From positions 54,210 to 118,209 of the forward strand of contig JAILKH010000146.1 in NCBI GenBank assembly GCA_024693925.1: a stretch of DNA of 64,000 nt, written 5' to 3'. Under the pieces are notes generated by a model. That model made no database searches, had not been told where the DNA came from, and saw nothing but the letters and a program-made list of their open reading frames with translations. The translations under genes were made by a program, and so were the position numbers. This DNA is from Lachnospiraceae bacterium (GTDB lineage Bacteria; Bacillota; Clostridia; Lachnospirales; Lachnospiraceae). Of the stretch, positions 9,891-19,420 are shown piece by piece (position 1 is the first letter of the stretch; each line of letters starts with the position of its first letter).

Positions 9891-10775
9891 ATGGCAATTT
9901 TTAAAGGAGCAGGTGTTGCCATAACAACACCCTTTAAACAGAATGGAGAAGTAGATTATGATCTTTTCAGGGAGCAGATAGAATATCAGATACAGAATGG
10001 GACTGATGCAATAATTGTGTGCGGAACAACCGGAGAAGCTTCCTGTTTATCTCATGAGGAGCATCTTGAGTGTATTAAGTTCTGCGCTGAAACAGTAAAC
10101 AAAAGGATTCCGGTAATTGCCGGAACCGGGTCGAATTGCACCGAGACCGCTATTTATCTTTCCGTAGAGGCGCAAAAGTATGGTGTTGATGCTCTTCTTG
10201 TTGTAACCCCTTATTATAATAAAGCAACGCAGAAGGGGCTTATAGAACATTATACAATGGTAGCCAAGAGCGTCAAACTTCCCATAATAATGTATAATGT
10301 TCCAAGCAGAACTGGATGTAATATATTACCCGAGACGGCGGTTGCGCTGGCTCAAAATGTGGAAAATATTGTGGCAATAAAAGAAGCCAGCGGAAACATA
10401 TCTCAGGTAGCAAAGCTTATGCAACTGGCAAAGGGATGTATTGATCTTTATTCCGGAAATGACGATCAGATAGTGCCCATCCTTTCCTTGGGCGGAATCG
10501 GGGTTATATCCGTATTGTCAAATATTGCACCCCGTCAGACTCATGATATAGTGGATAGTTTTTTGAAGGGTGATGCGGTAAAGAGTTGTAAGCTTCAACT
10601 GGAGGCACTTCCTTTATGTAATGCTTTATTCTGTGAGGTTAATCCTATTCCGGTAAAGAAGGCTATAGAGCTTCAGGGAAGGGATTTGGGAGTGTTACGC
10701 CGTCCGCTTTGCGAGATGGAAGCCGAGAATGCAAAGAAGCTTGAAACGGCTATGAAGGAATATGGTGTATTGTAA
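9891..10775 (+). CDS. dapA: 4-hydroxy-tetrahydrodipicolinate synthase
   Basis: Condenses pyruvate with aspartate semialdehyde, the first committed step of lysine and diaminopimelate synthesis. The protein is 294 residues, the usual length. Visible signatures are CGTTGEASCLSHEEH, YNVPSRTG and the Schiff-base lysine in IVAIKEASG. There are two adjacent ATGs (9888 and 9891). The AAGGAGG at 9878-9884 is three bases from the first and six from the second, and family members begin MAIFKGAG, so 9891 is preferred. The gene is followed 31 bases later by dapB. Confidence 0.96.
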   Translation: MAIFKGAGVAITTPFKQNGEVDYDLFREQIEYQIQNGTDAIIVCGTTGEASCLSHEEHLECIKFCAETVNKRIPVIAGTGSNCTETAIYLSVEAQKYGVDALLVVTPYYNKATQKGLIEHYTMVAKSVKLPIIMYNVPSRTGCNILPETAVALAQNVENIVAIKEASGNISQVAKLMQLAKGCIDLYSGNDDQIVPILSLGGIGVISVLSNIAPRQTHDIVDSFLKGDAVKSCKLQLEALPLCNALFCEVNPIPVKKAIELQGRDLGVLRRPLCEMEAENAKKLETAMKEYGVL

Positions 10776-10806
10776 AAGGCTACAGGTTGAAATTCAGGAG
10801 AAAAAA

Positions 10807-11562
10807 ATGGTTAATATAATTATGCACGGCTGTAACGGCCGTATGGGTCAGATGATAAGTAATTTGGTTGCGGAAGATGATAAGGTCTGCATAGTTGCCG
10901 GTGTTGATATATTCGGGGGACAAAAGAATGATTATCCTGTTTTTGCATCCATTGATGAATGTGATGTAAAGGCAGATGTGGTGATAGATTTCGGTGCTTC
11001 AAAGGCGGTGGATAATCTTCTGGGCTGGTGTGTTAAAAATCAGATCCCATGTGTTGTATGTACAACGGGACTTAGTGAGGAACAGTTAAAATATCTGGAT
11101 GAATGCAGTCGTAAGGTTGCGGTACTTAAATCTGCCAATATGTCTCTTGGCATTAATGTTTTAATGAAACTTCTTAAGGAATCGGTACAGACGTTTGCAG
11201 ATGCCGGCTTTGATGTTGAAATTGTGGAAAAACATCACAGGATGAAGCTGGATGCTCCCAGCGGTACTGCACTTGCCCTTGCAGATGCCATCAATGAAGC
11301 AGTGGATGAGAAGTATGAATATGTATATGACAGAAGTGATGTACGTCAAAAACGTGGGGATAAAGAGCTTGGTATTTCCGCTGTAAGAGGCGGTACCATT
11401 GTAGGAGACCATGATGTTATTTTTGCCGGAACCGATGAGGTGGTCACTTTTTCACATAGAGCATATTCGCGGGCTGTATTCGGTAAAGGGGCAATACAGG
11501 CGGCTAAGTTTTTAAAGGGAAAGCCTGCGGGATATTATACAATGTCAGATGTTATAGGCTGA
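10807..11562 (+). CDS. dapB: 4-hydroxy-tetrahydrodipicolinate reductase
   Basis: NAD(P)H-dependent reductase acting on the product of DapA. The protein is 251 residues, with an N-terminal nucleotide-binding motif GCNGRMGQ and the family signature EKHHRMKLDAPSGTA with the catalytic histidine pair. Start set at ATG 10807 behind CAGGAGAAA; an in-frame ATG at 10762 would overlap dapA and add 15 residues with no counterpart in the family. dapA and dapB form a two-gene operon. Confidence 0.96.
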   Translation: MVNIIMHGCNGRMGQMISNLVAEDDKVCIVAGVDIFGGQKNDYPVFASIDECDVKADVVIDFGASKAVDNLLGWCVKNQIPCVVCTTGLSEEQLKYLDECSRKVAVLKSANMSLGINVLMKLLKESVQTFADAGFDVEIVEKHHRMKLDAPSGTALALADAINEAVDEKYEYVYDRSDVRQKRGDKELGISAVRGGTIVGDHDVIFAGTDEVVTFSHRAYSRAVFGKGAIQAAKFLKGKPAGYYTMSDVIG

Positions 11563-11589
11563 TGAAGTTCAAAACAGGTAAGCGTGATC

Positions 11590-11618
11590 TTGATATGACC
11601 AAGGCATAGGGATATAAA
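11590..11618 (+). promoter_or_regulatory. Promoter of fbp
   Basis: TTGATA, 17 bases, TATAAA, followed about 41 bases later by the fbp start. Sequence match only. Confidence 0.6.
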
Positions 11619-11659
11619 GTGCTGATCCTGTTGGGGATTATGATAGAGGAGCCTTATAA

Positions 11660-13627
11660 ATGAGCAAGCATATGAATAAAACAGAATTAAATTATCTGAA
11701 GATCTTAGCGGATAAATATCCGACAATAGCAGCTGCGTCAACAGAGATAATAAATCTGCAGTCGATACTTAATCTGCCTAAGGGTACCGAGCATTTTATG
11801 ACCGATATTCATGGAGAATATGAGCAGTTTAATCATGTGCTTAAAAACGGGTCGGGTTCCATTAAGCGTAAGATTGATGAGGAATTTGGAAATACTTTAA
11901 GTGTTAAGGATAAAAAAAGCCTGGCAACACTTATTTATTATCCTAAGGAGAAGCTGGATATTGTTTTAAAGGAAGAGGATAATATTGAAGATTGGTATAA
12001 GATCACTCTTCACAGACTTGTCCAGATAACAAAGCGTGTGGCAAGTAAGTATACCAGGTCCAAGGTAAGGAAAGCCCTGCCGGAAGATTTCGCTTACGTA
12101 ATAGAAGAGCTTATTACGGAAAAGGCTGAGGTACAGGATAAAGAAGCATATTATAATGAGATAATCCATACAATAATAAGGATCGGAAGAGCGCCGGATT
12201 TTATAGTTGCTTTAAGTAATCTCATACAGAGACTGGTTATAGATCATTTACATATTGTCGGAGATATTTTTGACAGGGGCCCGGGACCTCATGTAATTAT
12301 GGATACTCTTAGGAATTATCATTCGGTGGATATTCAGTGGGGAAATCATGACGTTGTATGGATGGGAGCGGCAGCCGGGCATATGGCCTGTATAGCTACG
12401 GTTTTAAGAATGTCTGTAAGATACGGTAATCTGGATACTATAGAGGAAGGATACGGTATAAATCTTGTTCCGCTGGTGACTTTTTGTCTGGATACCTATA
12501 AGGATGTATATTGTGATGTTTTCAATACTCCCGTAAATAATGATTATGATGCGAGATATCTTTCTCTTAATAATATGATGCATAAGGCTATAACTATAAT
12601 ACAGTTTAAGCTTGAAGGCCAGATAATAAAGAAATATCCTGAATGGGAAATGCAGGACAGGTTGTTGCTGGACAAGATAGATATAAAAAAAGGAACCGTA
12701 AATATAAAAGGAAAGGAGTATCCTATGCTGGATACGGAGTTTCCCACAATAGATTGGAAGGATCCTTACAGATTAAGTGATGCGGAAGAGGAAATGATGC
12801 TTAGGTTAAGGCATGCTTTTATGAGGAGTGAGAAGCTTCAGCAGCATGTAAGATTTCTCTATAGCAAGGGCAGTATGTATAAGATCTTTAATTCCAATTT
12901 ATTATATCACGGTTGTGTTCCCCTTGATGAAAACGGTGAATTTAAGAAGGTTATACTTTTTGATAAAACCTACAGCGGAAAGAGTCTTTATGATGTGTTG
13001 GAGTCTTATGCAAGGAAGGGATTTTACGGTGAGGATAATGATGCGGAATGTATAAGGGGTAAGGATATTCTGTGGTATATATGGACAAATCCCAATTCTC
13101 CGGTATTCGGTAAAGAAAAGATGGCCACCTTTGAGCGGTATTTTGTGGAGGATAAAGCTACTCATAAGGAGAAGAAAAATAAGTATTACGATCTTCTGGA
13201 TGATGAGGAGACTATAAATAAGATAATAAGAGAATTTGGTTTGGACGAAAGAGTATCTCATGTGGTTAACGGTCATGTTCCCGTTGAACAGAAGAAGGGA
13301 GAAAGTCCTATAAAGTGTGGAGGGAAACTGTTAGTTATAGACGGAGGTTTTTCTAAGGCATATCAGGGGAAAACGGGAATTGCCGGTTATACACTTGTAT
13401 ATAATTCGCATGGAATGTGGATAGCTGCCCATGAGCCTTTTGAGAGCAAGGATGCAGCCATCCGTAAAGAAACCGATATAGTATCGGATTCCTTTGTTGT
13501 TGAAAGCTCGTCAATAAGGCTTCGGGTTGCGGATACGGATACCGGATATGAGATACGGGAGCAGATATGTGAACTGGAGGATCTGTTGGAAGCGTACAAG
13601 GATGGTGTACTTGTTGAAAAATCATAA
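11660..13627 (+). CDS. fbp: Fructose-1,6-bisphosphatase class III
   Basis: Gluconeogenic phosphatase converting fructose 1,6-bisphosphate to fructose 6-phosphate. The 655-residue length and sequence match the class III enzymes of Firmicutes, unrelated to class I. The metal centre of the calcineurin-like phosphoesterase fold is visible as DIHGE, GDIFDRGPG and GNHD, with later histidines in VVNGHVP. Start at ATG 11660 with AGAGGAG eight bases upstream. Its own promoter is present, and it stands alone between dapB and the hisA-like gene. Confidence 0.95.
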   Translation: MSKHMNKTELNYLKILADKYPTIAAASTEIINLQSILNLPKGTEHFMTDIHGEYEQFNHVLKNGSGSIKRKIDEEFGNTLSVKDKKSLATLIYYPKEKLDIVLKEEDNIEDWYKITLHRLVQITKRVASKYTRSKVRKALPEDFAYVIEELITEKAEVQDKEAYYNEIIHTIIRIGRAPDFIVALSNLIQRLVIDHLHIVGDIFDRGPGPHVIMDTLRNYHSVDIQWGNHDVVWMGAAAGHMACIATVLRMSVRYGNLDTIEEGYGINLVPLVTFCLDTYKDVYCDVFNTPVNNDYDARYLSLNNMMHKAITIIQFKLEGQIIKKYPEWEMQDRLLLDKIDIKKGTVNIKGKEYPMLDTEFPTIDWKDPYRLSDAEEEMMLRLRHAFMRSEKLQQHVRFLYSKGSMYKIFNSNLLYHGCVPLDENGEFKKVILFDKTYSGKSLYDVLESYARKGFYGEDNDAECIRGKDILWYIWTNPNSPVFGKEKMATFERYFVEDKATHKEKKNKYYDLLDDEETINKIIREFGLDERVSHVVNGHVPVEQKKGESPIKCGGKLLVIDGGFSKAYQGKTGIAGYTLVYNSHGMWIAAHEPFESKDAAIRKETDIVSDSFVVESSSIRLRVADTDTGYEIREQICELEDLLEAYKDGVLVEKS

Positions 13628-13709
13628 TGAGACGTTAAAGATACAGGTTTTTTATAAGTTGATGTAAAGGTTCTGCAAAAGAAAAAACAGACGGGGAGTA
13701 AGTTGATGT

Positions 13710-14492
13710 ATGCGGTTCAGACCTTGTATAGATATTCATGATGGTAAAGTAAAGCAAATTGTCGGTAATAGTTTAAGAGATGATGGGCGGGGGCTGTCTG
13801 AGAATTTTATATCGGATAAAGATTCGGTTTATTATGCCGATATATATAAAAAGTACGGATTAAGGGGTGGGCATATAGCCATGCTTAATTCTTCTGCTTC
13901 ATCCGGATATATGGATACTAGGAATCAGGCAATAAAGGCCCTTAATACTTTCAGGGGAGGTCTTCAGGTAGGTGGAGGGGTAACTGCTGAAAATGCAGGG
14001 GAGTTTATAGCCGAGGGTGCTTCTCATGTAATTGTAACCTCCTATGTTTTCCGGGAAGGTAAAATAGATTTTGGTCATCTTGAAAGATTGGTAAAGGCGG
14101 TAGGTTCAAAACATCTGGTACTGGATTTGAGCTGTAGGAAAAAAAACAAAGAAGATCGGAATTATTATATAGTTACTGACAGATGGGTAAATTTTACAGA
14201 CGTAGTATTTGACGAGAATATATTTGACAGACTTTCGGTTTATTGTGATGAGTTTCTGGTACACGCAGTTGACGTTGAAGGGAAAAAGTCCGGAATCGAT
14301 GAGAATGTTCTCGGTATTTTGGCAAATACACCATATGTTGTTACATATGCAGGCGGTGTATCAAGTTATGATGATATAAGGCTTATTAAAAAAACAGGAA
14401 GAGGGAAGGTTGACGTGACTGTAGGCAGTGCACTGGATATTTTTGGTGGACATCTTAAACTTACGGAGGTTATTGAATGTACTCGATCATGA
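13710..14492 (+). CDS. hisA: Eukaryote-type HisA (ProFAR isomerase)
   Basis: Isomerase of the fourth step of histidine synthesis (ProFAR to PRFAR), a 260-residue TIM barrel. It resembles yeast HIS6 rather than ordinary bacterial HisA: shared segments include CIDIHDGKVKQIVG, LQVGGGV, VLDLSCRKK, HAVDVEGKKSGID, YAGGVSS and GSALDIFGG. Such 'eukaryotic-type' HisA proteins occur in some Firmicutes. No other histidine gene is near. GGGGAG lies 11 bases before the ATG, a rather long spacing. The last 16 bases overlap the start of the next gene, a c-di-GMP-type response regulator, implying translational coupling of two unrelated functions. Confidence 0.9.
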   Translation: MRFRPCIDIHDGKVKQIVGNSLRDDGRGLSENFISDKDSVYYADIYKKYGLRGGHIAMLNSSASSGYMDTRNQAIKALNTFRGGLQVGGGVTAENAGEFIAEGASHVIVTSYVFREGKIDFGHLERLVKAVGSKHLVLDLSCRKKNKEDRNYYIVTDRWVNFTDVVFDENIFDRLSVYCDEFLVHAVDVEGKKSGIDENVLGILANTPYVVTYAGGVSSYDDIRLIKKTGRGKVDVTVGSALDIFGGHLKLTEVIECTRS

Positions 14493-15634
14493 TACTGGAT
14501 AACAGCGAAGTCGAGCTTGTTATGATGCAAAAGTCACTGGAAAAAGAATACAGTGTGATGCCCATGAATAACAGTAAGCAGGCATTAGCCAGGCTTAATA
14601 AAGCAAATATTATGCCTGATATTATTATACTTGATGTTGTATTGCAGGGGGTAAGCGGGTTTGAGGTGTTGACCCGTCTTAAAACCGCTGAAAAAACCAA
14701 AAACATAAGGGTTATTTTCATTTCCGGAGATAAGGATTCCGCTACGGAAGTCGAAGCTTACAGGATGGGAGCTGCCGATTATATCAGAAAGCCTGTAAAT
14801 ACACAGATATTAAAGAAGCATATAGAAGTACAGGTGGAGCTTCTTGAAAGTAAAAAACAGATGGGAAATTATTCCGGACAGCTTCAGCAATCCATGGTAG
14901 CGGCCAGTCAGAATACTCTTAAGCTGGAATATTTTATCATTGGTGTTATCACAGATCTTATTACCGTAAAGGATACCTTTGCCGGGATGAGTTCCCTTGC
15001 GGTTTCCAGATATATGGGACTGATCCTTCGCGAAATGCTTATGTCGGGGATAAATTATGGTATCGATCCGGCTGATTTTGAATTGATCATTCTTTCTTCA
15101 CAGCTTCATGATATGGGTAAGATCGGAATTCCCGATTCAATATTGCAAAAGACCGGGAAATATACGGATGAAGAATTCGAAATGATGAAACGCCATACGG
15201 TTTTGGCGGCTAATGCTATTCAGAGATATTCTTATCTTATTCCCAATTCCAAATTTCTTAATTATACTTATCAGATGGCAAGATTTCATCATGAGAGATA
15301 TGATGGAGGAGGTTATCCGGATCATTTGATGGGGGCCAATATTCCTTTACTTGCGAGGATCCTGGCAGTTGCGGATACTTATGATGCTCTTGTTTCAACA
15401 AGATCCTACAGACAGGCAAAGACCCATGAACAGGCCTATAATATAATTACCCAGGCAGCGGGACTTCAGTTTGATCCTACTGTTGTATCGGCTTTTCAAA
15501 GAGCTCATATGGAAATCTATGAGATGTCAAGACAGCTTGAAATGCTTGAAGCAAAGAATCGGCAACAGCAGATGAGTGCACAGGCTATGACGCAAATGCC
15601 GCCTGCAAATGCACCGGGAGGGGCAGGAAAATAA
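14477..15634 (+). CDS. Response regulator with HD-GYP phosphodiesterase domain
   Basis: Cytosolic two-domain regulator of 385 residues. The N-terminal receiver has its phospho-acceptor Asp in IIILDVVLQG and Lys in YIRKPVN. The C-terminal HD-GYP domain shows LHDMGKIGIPD, RHTVLAANAI and FHHERYDGGGYPDHLMG, followed by AVADTYDALVSTRSYR. Enzymes with this set of metal ligands usually hydrolyse cyclic di-GMP. The last 30 residues are Gln/Met/Ala-rich and probably disordered. The start at ATG 14477 has GGAGG seven bases upstream, inside hisA. No kinase is adjacent, so its partner is unknown; the hybrid kinase at 1.6 kb is one candidate. Confidence 0.92.
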   Translation: MYSIMILDNSEVELVMMQKSLEKEYSVMPMNNSKQALARLNKANIMPDIIILDVVLQGVSGFEVLTRLKTAEKTKNIRVIFISGDKDSATEVEAYRMGAADYIRKPVNTQILKKHIEVQVELLESKKQMGNYSGQLQQSMVAASQNTLKLEYFIIGVITDLITVKDTFAGMSSLAVSRYMGLILREMLMSGINYGIDPADFELIILSSQLHDMGKIGIPDSILQKTGKYTDEEFEMMKRHTVLAANAIQRYSYLIPNSKFLNYTYQMARFHHERYDGGGYPDHLMGANIPLLARILAVADTYDALVSTRSYRQAKTHEQAYNIITQAAGLQFDPTVVSAFQRAHMEIYEMSRQLEMLEAKNRQQQMSAQAMTQMPPANAPGGAGK

Positions 15635-15636
15635 TC

Positions 15637-15665
15637 TTTACAAGAAAAGTTAAATGTGATAATAT
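15637..15665 (+). promoter_or_regulatory. Promoter of the cold-shock gene
   Basis: TTTACA, 17 bases, TAATAT. The leader is only about 45 bases, much shorter than the thermosensing leader of Escherichia coli cspA. Confidence 0.6.
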
Positions 15666-15716
15666 TTAGAGGATGTTATTTTATCAATTATTATTTTATT
15701 TTTTGGAGGTACTATA

Positions 15717-15914
15717 ATGAAAGGTACAGTAAAGTGGTTCAATAACCAGAAGGGATACGGATTTATTTCTGATGAACAGGGACAGGACGTATTCGTACAC
15801 TACTCAGGACTTAATATGGAAGGTTTTAAGTCACTTGACGAGGGAGCTTCAGTTGAGTTTGATGTAGTTCAGGGTGAAAAGGGACCTCAGGCAACAAATG
15901 TAACAAAGTTATAA
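15717..15914 (+). CDS. Cold-shock protein (CspA family)
   Basis: Single-domain nucleic-acid-binding protein of 65 residues, the family's normal size. Both RNA-binding motifs are present: RNP1 as KGYGFI and RNP2 as DVFVHY. Such proteins bind single-stranded RNA and DNA and melt RNA structure. TTGGAGG gives a strong ribosome site. Codon use (AAC, GAC, TAC, GGA, CTT) is more biased than in the neighbours, consistent with high expression. Monocistronic: own promoter and the terminator at 16022. Confidence 0.96.
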   Translation: MKGTVKWFNNQKGYGFISDEQGQDVFVHYSGLNMEGFKSLDEGASVEFDVVQGEKGPQATNVTKL

Positions 15915-16021
15915 TCCGGTTCTACAACTTGTGCCTTTTCTAAGATATATACATTGTGTTTTTTTAGATTACATGGGTTTATGTTAAGGGAAGTAGCAGT
16001 CGTATTACAAGAGATTAAGAG

Positions 16022-16052
16022 AACAGAGGTGTATTCACATCTCTGTTTTTTT
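16022..16052 (+). terminator. Terminator of the cold-shock gene
   Basis: AACAGAGGTGT pairs with ACATCTCTGTT (one G-T), four-base loop, seven T following. About 107 bases after the stop, so the mRNA has a sizeable 3' untranslated part. Confidence 0.88.
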
Positions 16053-16053
16053 G

Positions 16054-16082
16054 TTGAAATACATGGGGTTTTAAGGTAAAAT
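16054..16082 (+). promoter_or_regulatory. Promoter of the GH25 gene
   Basis: TTGAAA, 17 bases, TAAAAT, directly after the cold-shock terminator. Confidence 0.65.
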
Positions 16083-16113
16083 TATTGATTATGATTCAAA
16101 AGGTAGATAACAG

Positions 16114-17247
16114 TTGAAAAAATTAAAAAATCGTACCAAATTATATATATTTCTTGCGGTTTTGGCAATAACCATTTTTTTGCTGGGGGTTTTGCTGGGG
16201 GTTCTTATAGGTAATGCCATAGGTAAGAAAAAAATAATGGGATATTCCGGGGAGATGGAAAAAGAAGCTTCGGGAGAAGATATATCGGAGGAGATTGAAG
16301 ATATGCAGGAAGAACAATCCGTGGTTGTAAGTGAACCTTCTGCCAATGTGACCAATGTGTATATCCCAAAGAGAGAACGAATCTTCGGACATATTCCCGT
16401 TAATTCATATAAGTTGGAAAACTTCTATCCGGAGGACGGATTTATGGCTTATCATGATGATGCAGGTAATAAAATTTCCTGGCTGGGCGTAGATTTTAGT
16501 TATCATCAGGAAAATGTTAATTGGGATGAATTGGAAGCTTCGGGTATTGATTTTGTGATTTTAAGATGCGGTTACAGGGGATATTCCGAAGGCGGATTGG
16601 TAAAGGATGAGAAGTTCGACGAGTATGCAACCGAATGTAATAACAGGGGAATTCCTCTGGGAGTATATTTTTTTACTCAGGCAATAAGTGTAGAGGAAGC
16701 TGTAAGAGAAGCCGAATTTGTAATAGAGACGATCAGTGATTATAAGATAAGTTATCCGGTTGCATTTGATACCGAATATGTTTCGGATGATTCGGCAAGG
16801 ACAAACCTGGAAGATATAGGGGAAGAATTAAGGACAGATATGTGCCATGCATTTTGTAAGAAGATTAAGGAAGCAGGTTATTATCCTATGATCTATGCTT
16901 CGGAGAATTGGATAAGAAGGGAACTGAATTATGAAGCCTTGCAGGAATATGATTTTTGGGCACCTCAATATCTTGATAAGAATGATTTTATGTATGATTT
17001 TACCATATGGCAATATACCGAAAAGGGTTATGTACCCGGAGTGGACGAGCAGGTGGATCTGGACATAAGTATGGTTAATTATGCGGAATTTGTTCCGGCT
17101 ATGCGGGAGGCTGTATTAAGTAACGGAAGTATATTGGAATACTCCTCGGTAGGCGGAGATAACTCCGGAGGAGACACCGGAGATAATTATGAGTCCGGCA
17201 GTGAAGATATTGTTATAACACCTGAAGTGGATGTTCAGATTGAATGA
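16114..17247 (+). CDS. Membrane-anchored GH25 muramidase (lysozyme)
   Basis: Predicted cell-wall hydrolase of 377 residues. A TTG start at 16114 is chosen because AGGTAG lies seven bases upstream and the next in-frame Met (in KKKIMGY) would lose the membrane helix (residues 10-34). After an acidic linker, the catalytic domain starts near residue 120 with WLGVDFSYHQ (Asp127) and has the DxE pair in AFDTEY (Asp219, Glu221), both typical of GH25 enzymes that cut the MurNAc-GlcNAc bond. The last 40 residues are Gly/Ser/Asp-rich. It lies upstream of the GspF-like gene in the same direction without a terminator, so it may open a passage in the wall for that apparatus (inference). Confidence 0.92.
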   Translation: MKKLKNRTKLYIFLAVLAITIFLLGVLLGVLIGNAIGKKKIMGYSGEMEKEASGEDISEEIEDMQEEQSVVVSEPSANVTNVYIPKRERIFGHIPVNSYKLENFYPEDGFMAYHDDAGNKISWLGVDFSYHQENVNWDELEASGIDFVILRCGYRGYSEGGLVKDEKFDEYATECNNRGIPLGVYFFTQAISVEEAVREAEFVIETISDYKISYPVAFDTEYVSDDSARTNLEDIGEELRTDMCHAFCKKIKEAGYYPMIYASENWIRRELNYEALQEYDFWAPQYLDKNDFMYDFTIWQYTEKGYVPGVDEQVDLDISMVNYAEFVPAMREAVLSNGSILEYSSVGGDNSGGDTGDNYESGSEDIVITPEVDVQIE

Positions 17248-17314
17248 TTAAACGCTGTACAGGTTATAAGGATATAAATGTTTAATGTAAGTGGTTTTTT
17301 TGAAGTGGTTTATA

Positions 17315-19417
17315 ATGGAAGAAGAATTTAATTTTCAAGGTACAGAAGATAAAAAGAAGTTTGCATTATTTGTAAATGTTAATAAACGGAGGCGGAAGTC
17401 TCCGTCTGTTTCGGTACCCGAAAACGGATCCGCTCAGGAAAATGATTTTATGTTTGAAAATGTGGAAGGCGGGTACAATGGAATAATAGAAGACGATGAT
17501 GATGATGACCGCAGAAGTATAATCGGAGACTTAAAAGATTCTTTCAGGCGAACGAAAAGGAAGAAGAAAAAAAGAAAAAAGGATGAAGACGAATATTATT
17601 ATACAGATGATACTTATGATTCGATTGAAGGATATGCGGACAGGGGAATAGACAGAAGGGGGCGTTCGGAAACATCGGCAGCTCCTGTAGAGATGGTTTA
17701 TCCGGATAGATCGTCCGAAATGATTATCGAGGAAAAGACAGGGGTCCATTCCGAGAATAAGAGCGAAAAAAAGGGCGGAAAAAAGAGCACAAAAAAATCA
17801 GAGGAGACCTTCGAAAGTCCTTTGGAGAAAAAAACGCAGAAGAAGCCGTCTGTGACCGAAAAAAATGACAGTAAAGAAAGGAAGGCGGAAAAAAAGGCTG
17901 CAAGGGAGGAAAAAAGCGAGAATAACAGGCAGGGAAAAAACCATAAGCTGGAAATAAAGAAAACGGATGTGGCTGAAGAATTGGAATATATAGAAACGAT
18001 GCCGATAATATCGGATCAGGAACAGTATATAACCGACAGGGAGAAAACCGCTTCGAATAAATCTTTTTTATTTCCGGTTAAAGTATCGAAAAAACAGAAA
18101 AAACATAAAAAGAAAGATGAATACATTCCTTATTCGGAGGCACCGACCGGTAATTGGAGTGAATTTGCATCTGCAATGGTAAGTGAACCGGTCATAAAAG
18201 ATGAAAAGTATTCAAATGAGATAACGCAGGATTTCGCCTACGAGGATGAAAGAGATCGGACGTCCTTTAAGGAAAAAGAAGAAGATAGCAGTAAAAAGAA
18301 TATAAACGGTGCTCAGGCCGTTACGGAAAAAACGGAATACAGAAAGATAGATATAAGTCAGGAGGAAGCAAGAGGGATCATACCCTATAAAGCTTTAAGG
18401 AAATTCTGTTATGAATTTGCAAGGATACATGGATCCGGAGTCTCGGTTGTAGGTACGTTACGTATTGTAAAGGAACAAACCGATGATGAAGATCTAAAAG
18501 ATGTTTTAAACAATATGTATGAAGGTATTAAAGATGGTGAGGAATTATATGAAGCCATGAATAGAAACGGTTGTTTTCCGGTGGCTTTTACCATAGCGGT
18601 TTCCGTTGCGGAAAAAAATGATATGCTTTCGGTATTGTTTGAAAGATTCGGTAAAATTTATGAAGCGGAAGAAAAAAGGATAGAAGCATCCAAAACCCGG
18701 TTTTTCCATGCCGGATTTACTGTAGCTCTTACAATGGTTATTATGCTGGTCATGGTCCTTGTAATATATCCGTCCTTTTTTGATATATTCAGTGCGCTTA
18801 ACATATCTTCCGATCCCTTTGCGGAGGGGCTGCTCAGGGCGGCACAGATATTAAGGACTGTATGGTGGATGGTATTGATCGTTATCATAATGGTTTTTAT
18901 TATGATAGTTTTATATAAGACCGTAGGTATAAATGAGTTTAAACAAAGACCGATAGGTGAAAAGAAGGTCCGATCCAGCGCATACAGGAGAATGGAGATA
19001 TACACCAAGTTCGCAAGATATATGAATGCATTACTTGAAGTGGGTGTAGTGGAAAAAGATGCATTATTTGTAACTGCTCATTCTTTTTACGAATATCCTT
19101 TTATAAATGATAAACTGTTGGATGCGGCAAATGCTGCTGCAGGCGGATCTACATTGTCTAATGCATTGTGTGTTTTTGACTTTTTCCCATTGATGGTCCT
19201 CCAAATGATATCTGTCGGAGAAGAAATGGGGAATACTTCGGGGATGCTTAAATATATAGCGGATTATTATGAGGCGGAAGCGGTGTCCGAGGCTGAAAAA
19301 CAGCAGAGGAAAATGGAACCGGCAACAATAATATTTATGGCGGTTGTAATGCTTCTGTTTTTGGCCGGCATGCTTTTTCCGCTGTTGTCCCTGTTTAATC
19401 TTGTTAAAGGAATCTAG
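17315..19417 (+). CDS. PilC/GspF-type inner-membrane protein with long disordered N-terminus
   Basis: A 700-residue protein. The first 340 or so residues are Lys/Glu-rich and low-complexity (for example KKKKRKKDEDE). The rest has the full two-lobed architecture of the platform proteins of type II secretion and type IV pili: lobe 1 with KFCYEFARIHGSGVSVV, membrane helices near residues 470-490 and 520-545, lobe 2 with MISVGEEMGNTSGMLKYIA, and a terminal helix. Family members recruit the assembly ATPase. No ATPase, pilin or prepilin peptidase gene is in the window. Start set at ATG 17315, as the GTG at 17291 has no better ribosome site. The next gene begins three bases after the stop. The charged extension is not usual for the family. 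Confidence 0.85.
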   Translation: MEEEFNFQGTEDKKKFALFVNVNKRRRKSPSVSVPENGSAQENDFMFENVEGGYNGIIEDDDDDDRRSIIGDLKDSFRRTKRKKKKRKKDEDEYYYTDDTYDSIEGYADRGIDRRGRSETSAAPVEMVYPDRSSEMIIEEKTGVHSENKSEKKGGKKSTKKSEETFESPLEKKTQKKPSVTEKNDSKERKAEKKAAREEKSENNRQGKNHKLEIKKTDVAEELEYIETMPIISDQEQYITDREKTASNKSFLFPVKVSKKQKKHKKKDEYIPYSEAPTGNWSEFASAMVSEPVIKDEKYSNEITQDFAYEDERDRTSFKEKEEDSSKKNINGAQAVTEKTEYRKIDISQEEARGIIPYKALRKFCYEFARIHGSGVSVVGTLRIVKEQTDDEDLKDVLNNMYEGIKDGEELYEAMNRNGCFPVAFTIAVSVAEKNDMLSVLFERFGKIYEAEEKRIEASKTRFFHAGFTVALTMVIMLVMVLVIYPSFFDIFSALNISSDPFAEGLLRAAQILRTVWWMVLIVIIMVFIMIVLYKTVGINEFKQRPIGEKKVRSSAYRRMEIYTKFARYMNALLEVGVVEKDALFVTAHSFYEYPFINDKLLDAANAAAGGSTLSNALCVFDFFPLMVLQMISVGEEMGNTSGMLKYIADYYEAEAVSEAEKQQRKMEPATIIFMAVVMLLFLAGMLFPLLSLFNLVKGI

Positions 19418-19420
19418 AAT

